Shown here: piece by piece, positions 49,015-54,710 of the stretch | How the letters are laid out: each line of letters begins with the position of its first letter | Position numbering within the stretch: the first letter of the stretch is position 1 | Source of the DNA: Anaerolineaceae bacterium | GTDB lineage: Bacteria > Chloroflexota > Anaerolineae > Anaerolineales > Anaerolineaceae | NCBI GenBank assembly: GCA_019429225.1 | Contig: JAHYJK010000006.1 | Span: 1 to 54,710, forward strand | Direction of reading: 5' to 3' | DNA length: 54,710 nucleotides | The notes under the pieces: model-generated | What the model was told of the DNA's origin: nothing | Database searches by the model: none | What the model saw: the letters and a program-made list of their open reading frames with translations, nothing else | Position numbers and translations under genes: made by a program

Positions 49015-50292
49015 TTAAGCTTCTCTTGAGATATGAGCTCCTAATTGAGATAGTTTCTTTTCAACTGATTCATATCCTCTATCAATTTGACGAATATTGC
49101 GCAACACTGAGGTACCTTTAGCCGATAACGCCGCTAGCACCAACGCCATTCCAGCTCTAATATCAGGGCTTTCAAGGTTTTCACAAAACAACTGGGTGGG
49201 ACCTTGAACAATGCACCGGTGTGGGTCGCATAAAACGATTTGCGCTCCCATCCCGACTAATTTATCCGTAAAATACATGCGGCTCGGATACATCCAATCA
49301 TGAAATAACATGGATCCTTTGGATTGAGTCGCTACAACAATCGCAATACTCATCAGATCAGTTGGAAACGAAGGCCATGGCATAACACTGATCTCAGGAA
49401 TTGCATTCCCTAGATCTGGTTCTATTAGTAATGGCTGATCCTTAGGTACGAATAAATCATCCCCATTCGTTTCCCATATTACTCCGATCCTTTGGAAAAC
49501 AAGACGTATCATATCTAAATATTGGTTACCAGCATTATGAATAGTTATTTCACCTTTCGTTACTGCTGCTGCTCCAATATAAGAGACAACTTCAAGATAA
49601 TCTGGTCCTACTGTAAATTCACATCCATGTAGATTATCTACTCCTTCAATATGCAATGTATTGGAACCGATATTTTCAATGTGAGCCCCCATTTTATTGA
49701 GGAAATGGCATAGTTCCTGAATATGGGGTTCTGAGGCTGCATTTCTGATGGTTGATTGACCTTTAGCTTTCACGCATGCCATGATTGCATTTTCGGTAGC
49801 AGTCACACTGGCTTCATCTAGAAGAATATCAGCTCCTGTAAGAGAATTAGCATGAAAATGGAAAGTGCGATCATATGTTACGTCTACGCCTAGTTTTTTT
49901 AGTGCCAAAATATGTGTATCTAACCTTCTTCTGCCGATCACATCACCTCCTGGGGGAGGGAGGATTAAATTTCCAGATCGGGCAACCATAGGTCCAGCTA
50001 ATAATATTGAAGCACGTATACGTCTACATAAATCAGGATCCAGATTCTTAAAAGAAATATCTTTTGCATGAATATGCCATGAATTTAAATTTCTAACTTC
50101 AATGGAAACCCCCAGACTTTCCAGTAGATTCTTCATAGCCAAAACATCCAGTATGTTAGGCATATTATTTAAAATAATTGGTTCGTCAGTTAATAACGTA
50201 GCTGCCAGTAAAGGTAATGCTGCATTTTTATTACCTGAGGGAGTAAAATCTCCTTTCAATGAATATCCACCCTCAACGATAAATTTATCCAT
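49015..50292 (-). CDS. murA: UDP-N-acetylglucosamine 1-carboxyvinyltransferase, Asp at the usual catalytic Cys position
   Basis: GNKNAALPLLAATLLT, RIRASILLAGPMVAR, PPGGDVIGRRRLDTH; start at MDKFIVEGG. Confidence 0.95.
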   Translation of the reverse strand: MDKFIVEGGYSLKGDFTPSGNKNAALPLLAATLLTDEPIILNNMPNILDVLAMKNLLESLGVSIEVRNLNSWHIHAKDISFKNLDPDLCRRIRASILLAGPMVARSGNLILPPPGGDVIGRRRLDTHILALKKLGVDVTYDRTFHFHANSLTGADILLDEASVTATENAIMACVKAKGQSTIRNAASEPHIQELCHFLNKMGAHIENIGSNTLHIEGVDNLHGCEFTVGPDYLEVVSYIGAAAVTKGEITIHNAGNQYLDMIRLVFQRIGVIWETNGDDLFVPKDQPLLIEPDLGNAIPEISVMPWPSFPTDLMSIAIVVATQSKGSMLFHDWMYPSRMYFTDKLVGMGAQIVLCDPHRCIVQGPTQLFCENLESPDIRAGMALVLAALSAKGTSVLRNIRQIDRGYESVEKKLSQLGAHISREA

Positions 50293-50577
50293 AACTACCT
50301 CCAATGTTTGATACATTTATTATAGCTATATTGTAATGGATTAGTTTTTTGGTAATTACGCGAAAATTAAAAATAAATATTCTTCTTTGGTGAATTTAAA
50401 ATATCACACAAATATCAGAAGGTAATCACCTTAAAAGATGATAAATTTCCAATGCAAGTCATTCAATAAAAGCAGAATAGCCGATGCAAATATAAAGGGT
50501 TTATTTTATTAGTCGTGCCAGCCAGATTGAATCTTCACTTTGTTGAAATCCGTCAACGTGTTGATATTGAATTATTA

Positions 50578-51873
50578 TTAAAGTTTGATTGGAGAACGTA
50601 TGGATGAATTTTTTATTAGTTTTATTATTTGTTCTAAACCAATCATTGCAAAAATGATCGTAAACGGAATTGCAGGTAAATAATACCTTTGGAAGGGTAT
50701 TGCCAGAGTTAACAAAATTTCTAAACTGAACAATATGAAACCACTTAAGAAAATTAATTTAAATTTGATTGGAAGGGATGATATAGATTTATACAAACCA
50801 AATAAAAATAATACGAGATAGATCGCTCCACCAAAAAGATTTCTGATTAAACCTCTATGAAGTGGATTCTTAAAATAATCAACAATCGATTTGTTTAGAT
50901 ATTCTTGATAATTACTGACTTCCTGAGGCGATGGTTGCAGTATGAATAATTGAGCAATAAAAGCAATTATCCTTTTTGGGGCTGAATTCGTCAGGAATTC
51001 AGGGGAAACTGATTCAATTGCTTCTGCTTGATTTTGAGATAATTCCATTCTTTGGTTGAACATATGTTTTGCTACTTGAACCGGTTGTTTCCATGCAATT
51101 GGATTTAGGATAAAAAGAATACCAACCAAAAGTACAAAAAATAAAGTTATTTGGACTACTAAATTTTTCAAATGCTTCTTAAAATAAAAAAATAATAAAA
51201 TTATTGCTAATAGGATTAGAAAAATCAGAATTTGTTTTGCATTTATCGCAAAAGCAATTGGAACTGAAGACAAAAAGAACCATTTTTTAGGGATTTTGCA
51301 TAAGGTTAAAAGACTGAGCAATAAAAAGAATATCATCGATGACTCTGCCATTGCCCGGCGGGTGTGAAGAAGTAAAAGGGAATTAAAAGCAAATAACATT
51401 AAAGACAAAAAGATTAATAAATTATCAGATTTAAAAACCTCTTTTAAGATAAGCGCAAACAAAACGATGGATAATGGGAAAAAAATGGCTGCGCTCAATC
51501 TTGAAATTAATAATAATTGGTTGCCTGGAATAGCAATCTGATTGTCAGTCCATGATTTTGACCAATCCCAATCAAATGGAATTGCTTCCAATTTAAAAAT
51601 AATGCGAAATAATCCGATAAAATATTTTGGTAACGGCGCATCCAGTAAACGATAATTTTGCTCAATTGAATTTTGGGTGTCCTTCTGAAAATATAAATCT
51701 GATGTATTATTGATTATGAGTTCCACGTCTTTGCTCATAAATATTTGAGTAGACTCATCGGGATGAAGAGGAACATTCAAAAGATCATTGAAATAAAAAA
51801 ACATCCACAGAATAGAAAAAATACCTGCAATTAAATATAAATATCTTTTATTTTTTACTAAACAGTTAACCAT
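50578..51873 (-). CDS. Membrane glycosyltransferase, GT-C/PMT-like
   Basis: N-terminal TM then PLHPDESTQIFMSKD acidic loop and many TM helices. Confidence 0.75.
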   Translation of the reverse strand: MVNCLVKNKRYLYLIAGIFSILWMFFYFNDLLNVPLHPDESTQIFMSKDVELIINNTSDLYFQKDTQNSIEQNYRLLDAPLPKYFIGLFRIIFKLEAIPFDWDWSKSWTDNQIAIPGNQLLLISRLSAAIFFPLSIVLFALILKEVFKSDNLLIFLSLMLFAFNSLLLLHTRRAMAESSMIFFLLLSLLTLCKIPKKWFFLSSVPIAFAINAKQILIFLILLAIILLFFYFKKHLKNLVVQITLFFVLLVGILFILNPIAWKQPVQVAKHMFNQRMELSQNQAEAIESVSPEFLTNSAPKRIIAFIAQLFILQPSPQEVSNYQEYLNKSIVDYFKNPLHRGLIRNLFGGAIYLVLFLFGLYKSISSLPIKFKLIFLSGFILFSLEILLTLAIPFQRYYLPAIPFTIIFAMIGLEQIIKLIKNSSIRSPIKL

Positions 51874-53482
51874 GATCCAAAAAATTCTTGAAAATAAAGT
51901 CATATCTATTGTAATTTTACTGATTTTTCACTTTCTTTTTCGATTTCTATTGTTATCAATTAATGCTTTCCCATTTAATTCCGATGAAGCTATTGTTGGG
52001 TTAATGGCAAAACACATACTGGATGGTGAAAATTTTTTATATTTTTATGGCCAATCATATATGGGCAGTTTGGATGCGTACCTGGTTGCCTTAGGATTTT
52101 TATTGTTCGGTGAACAAGTTTGGGTTATTCGTCTCATCCAGCTGATTTTATATGGTCTGGTTATTATTTTTTCGTATTTGTTTGTGAATATTTCATTTCA
52201 AAATAAAAAGATTGCTTTTGTAAGTTCATTATTTCTTGTTTTTCCTGCCGTAAATGTTGTCTTGTATACAACGGTCTCATTGGGGGGATATGGCGAAGCC
52301 ATGTTATTGGGCGTGGTCAGTTTCTATGTAGCAGCATTCATTGTAAAAGGTATTGAAATTTATAAAAAGATCAATCATGTTTACCTGGGAATATTGGGTT
52401 TCTTGCTGGGAATTGGATTATTCGTAAACCCTATTAGTTTAACCATGATAATCCCAGCCATTGTGTTCGTTGCCTGGAAAATTGTAAAATCAAATAAGTC
52501 AAAGAAGAAAATATTTGTTCAGTTTCTCTTTTTACTGATTTTTTTCTTGCTAGGGTCTGCATTATTTTGGTACTCACTAATATTGACAAATGGACTTTCA
52601 GTAATCCGCGAAATAGGTGGGAGTGCTGTTGCGGTAGAAAGTGAATCATATTTTCAGTTAATAAAATCGCATGCGATATCCCTGATATTATTTGGACCCA
52701 CCGTAATTCTTGGTCTACGACCACCTTGGGGTGTTAATTTAATTGGAATTGTTTTTATTCCATTTGTTATTCTTTATTGGATATTTACAATTTATTTACT
52801 CGGGAAGGAGAAATATAAATTTAAAGATGCTCCAATATTTGTTGCTTTGACCGGAGTAATAATTCTTGTAGCAGGGGGATTTATTTTTACCTCCTTTGGA
52901 ATTGATCCTTCTGGTCGATATTTTCTTCCGATTGTTTTTCCATTGAGTGTATTTTTTGGATACGCCTTCATTAAATTGAATAATAAGGTTATCTACGCTT
53001 TAGGCATAATAACATTAGTATTTCACTTATATGGCGCCTGGAAATCAGGAACTGAAGAACCATATATGACAACCCAATTTTATTCTCCTGCTCAAGTAGA
53101 TCATTCAAGAATCAATGAATTGCAAAAGTTCTTGATACATGAAGAAGAATATTATGGATTTTCAAATTACTGGATTTCTTACCCGTTAGCATTTGTCAGC
53201 GATGAAAAAATTATTTCTATACCAAAATTGCCTTACCATCAGGATCTTCGATTTACTGAACGTGACAATCGAATTTCAAAATATAATGAAATCTTAGAAA
53301 TGGGAAGTTCTTATTTTTACATCACTTCAAATAACCCGAAACTTGATGATTTACTTGTGCGTGCATTCCAGGAAAACTATATTGACTATCTACAAAAACA
53401 AATCGATGATTATCACGTTTTTTATAATCTTTCCAAAAAAATAACCCCTGAAGAATTGGGAATCACCAATGAATTCAATTGA
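51872..53482 (+). CDS. Membrane glycosyltransferase, GT-C/PMT-like
   Basis: FPFNSDEAIVGLMAKHILDGENFLYFYGQSYMGSLDAYL, many TM helices. Confidence 0.78.
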   Translation: MIQKILENKVISIVILLIFHFLFRFLLLSINAFPFNSDEAIVGLMAKHILDGENFLYFYGQSYMGSLDAYLVALGFLLFGEQVWVIRLIQLILYGLVIIFSYLFVNISFQNKKIAFVSSLFLVFPAVNVVLYTTVSLGGYGEAMLLGVVSFYVAAFIVKGIEIYKKINHVYLGILGFLLGIGLFVNPISLTMIIPAIVFVAWKIVKSNKSKKKIFVQFLFLLIFFLLGSALFWYSLILTNGLSVIREIGGSAVAVESESYFQLIKSHAISLILFGPTVILGLRPPWGVNLIGIVFIPFVILYWIFTIYLLGKEKYKFKDAPIFVALTGVIILVAGGFIFTSFGIDPSGRYFLPIVFPLSVFFGYAFIKLNNKVIYALGIITLVFHLYGAWKSGTEEPYMTTQFYSPAQVDHSRINELQKFLIHEEEYYGFSNYWISYPLAFVSDEKIISIPKLPYHQDLRFTERDNRISKYNEILEMGSSYFYITSNNPKLDDLLVRAFQENYIDYLQKQIDDYHVFYNLSKKITPEELGITNEFN

Positions 53483-54710
53483 GTCAGACCGTAATATACA
53501 AAAAAAACTATTTTTTAACATCGTTATTTTTTTATTAATTTTCTTTATGGCGATCAGGGTGCCCTTGGATTCGGATTTTTGGTGGCACTTGCGAGCTGGA
53601 CAATTGAGTTTGACGAACGGTTCTCCAATCCTGGAAGACCTGACAACATTTACAGTATTTAAATCTCCCTGGGTAAACCATAGTTGGCTTTCACAAATAT
53701 TCTATTTTTTTATTCAAAATTCACTTGGAAATATAGGCATAATGGTCAGTGTCGGCATTATTGCAACTCTCAGTATTTTCTTTGTTTACATTCGGCTCAA
53801 ATCGAATCCGATCATAAATGGATTCACAATCCTTTTGTGTGTAATGGCAACAGCGGTAGTTTGGTCTCCGAGACCTCAATTACTGACATTATTGTTTTTT
53901 TCAATTTTGACATATTTATTAACCGAAAAATCGATCTTTTCAGATAAAATCCCAACATTACTAATTCCCATTTTATTTTTAGTCTGGGGAAATCTACATG
54001 CGGGCTTCAGCATTGGTATTATATTGATCATCACGATTTTTATTGGTAAGGTTTTGGATTTTCTTTTATTTAAAGAGGAATCAAATCAAAATGAATACAA
54101 AAAACTCATTTATTGGTTACTTATGATTGTTGCTTGTTCATTGATTGTCATGATCAATCCTAACGGCGTGGGGATCTGGCAAGTTCAATTTAACACGATA
54201 AACCTCCCATCATTACAAAATCTTATTCCTGAATGGGCATCACCGAATTTCCATGAGTTATATCAACAGCCATTTTTATGGTTGTGGTTATTATTGGTAT
54301 TTTTCTTCATGGCAAATAGAACCAGCCATAAATTTTCTACGATCATTCCATTGCTCGTTTTGGGCGGACTTGGTTTTATTTCCAGACGAAATTATGTGTA
54401 TTTTGCAATATTTTCAATCCCTTTGTTGAGTATTGAATTACAACTTTTTTTTGAAACATATATCAAGGATTCCATCTCAGAACAAAAAATTCTGAAAAAG
54501 ATTAAGAATTTCAATAATAAGTCTGACAATCAATTTTCAAAATTTATTAATCTCTTTTTTATTGGATTTTTATGGTTTGTTACAACATGGAAAATTGTTT
54601 ACCTGGGTTCACCCATAATTTTTGATGTTTATGAGAAGATGAGTTTTCCAAAGGAAGCGATCACAAGCTTAGAAAATTATAATTTAACAGACTTCCGCTG
54701 TCTAAATTCT
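53469..54710 (+). CDS. Partial GT-C-like membrane protein, truncated by the window end (not in ORF track)
   Basis: ATG at 53469 overlaps previous stop; frame open to 54710: MNSIESDRNIQKKLFFNIVIFLLIFFMAIRVPLDSDFWWHLRAGQLSLTNGSPILEDLTTFT... Confidence 0.85.
   Translation, partial: MNSIESDRNIQKKLFFNIVIFLLIFFMAIRVPLDSDFWWHLRAGQLSLTNGSPILEDLTTFTVFKSPWVNHSWLSQIFYFFIQNSLGNIGIMVSVGIIATLSIFFVYIRLKSNPIINGFTILLCVMATAVVWSPRPQLLTLLFFSILTYLLTEKSIFSDKIPTLLIPILFLVWGNLHAGFSIGIILIITIFIGKVLDFLLFKEESNQNEYKKLIYWLLMIVACSLIVMINPNGVGIWQVQFNTINLPSLQNLIPEWASPNFHELYQQPFLWLWLLLVFFFMANRTSHKFSTIIPLLVLGGLGFISRRNYVYFAIFSIPLLSIELQLFFETYIKDSISEQKILKKIKNFNNKSDNQFSKFINLFFIGFLWFVTTWKIVYLGSPIIFDVYEKMSFPKEAITSLENYNLTDFRCLNS

Noticed and set aside
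53684-53947. 87-aa plus-strand ORF
   Set aside because: Out of frame within the partial GT-C gene that starts at 53469 and runs off the window.
1-54710. CRISPR arrays, prophage, transposases, tRNA/rRNA genes
   Set aside because: No regularly spaced repeats beyond the 15-bp x3 unit, no integrase/transposase motifs and no tRNA-like sequences noticed by eye; a tRNAscan/Rfam run would be needed to be sure.

Overview
This 54.7-kb window looks like ordinary, densely coded bacterial chromosome. By recollected family resemblance and gene order it is probably Chloroflexota/Anaerolineae-like (inference). I saw no tRNA, rRNA, CRISPR array, prophage or IS element. Main blocks: an AOR-family tungsto-enzyme; glmS preceded by what I read as a glmS ribozyme with two extra hairpins; a SufR-like Cys-motif regulator divergent from a compact nuoB-nuoCD-nuoI / Cys-rich protein / mrp / ricT / M20 amidohydrolase run; a GntR regulator plus korAB; rhodanese/pyk; rocD/argF; a CtaA-type heme A synthase; radical-SAM pair; folC; lon; a Firmicutes-like syntenic block (kinase-rpe-rpmB-asp23-fakA-degV-recG-coaD); glnA; a signalling island (Ser/Thr kinase with beta-propeller, PP2C, J-domain/VWA fusion, Zn-ribbon/FHA, 79-aa orphan, OmpR-type regulator) followed by trxA; murA with Asp at the usual catalytic Cys position; and GT-C-like membrane glycosyltransferases, the last truncated by the window end. 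The best candidates for something undescribed are the kinase/PP2C/J-VWA/FHA island, the Cys-rich protein in the nuo operon, and the expanded glmS ribozyme. All assignments come from reading motifs by eye; no database search was run.
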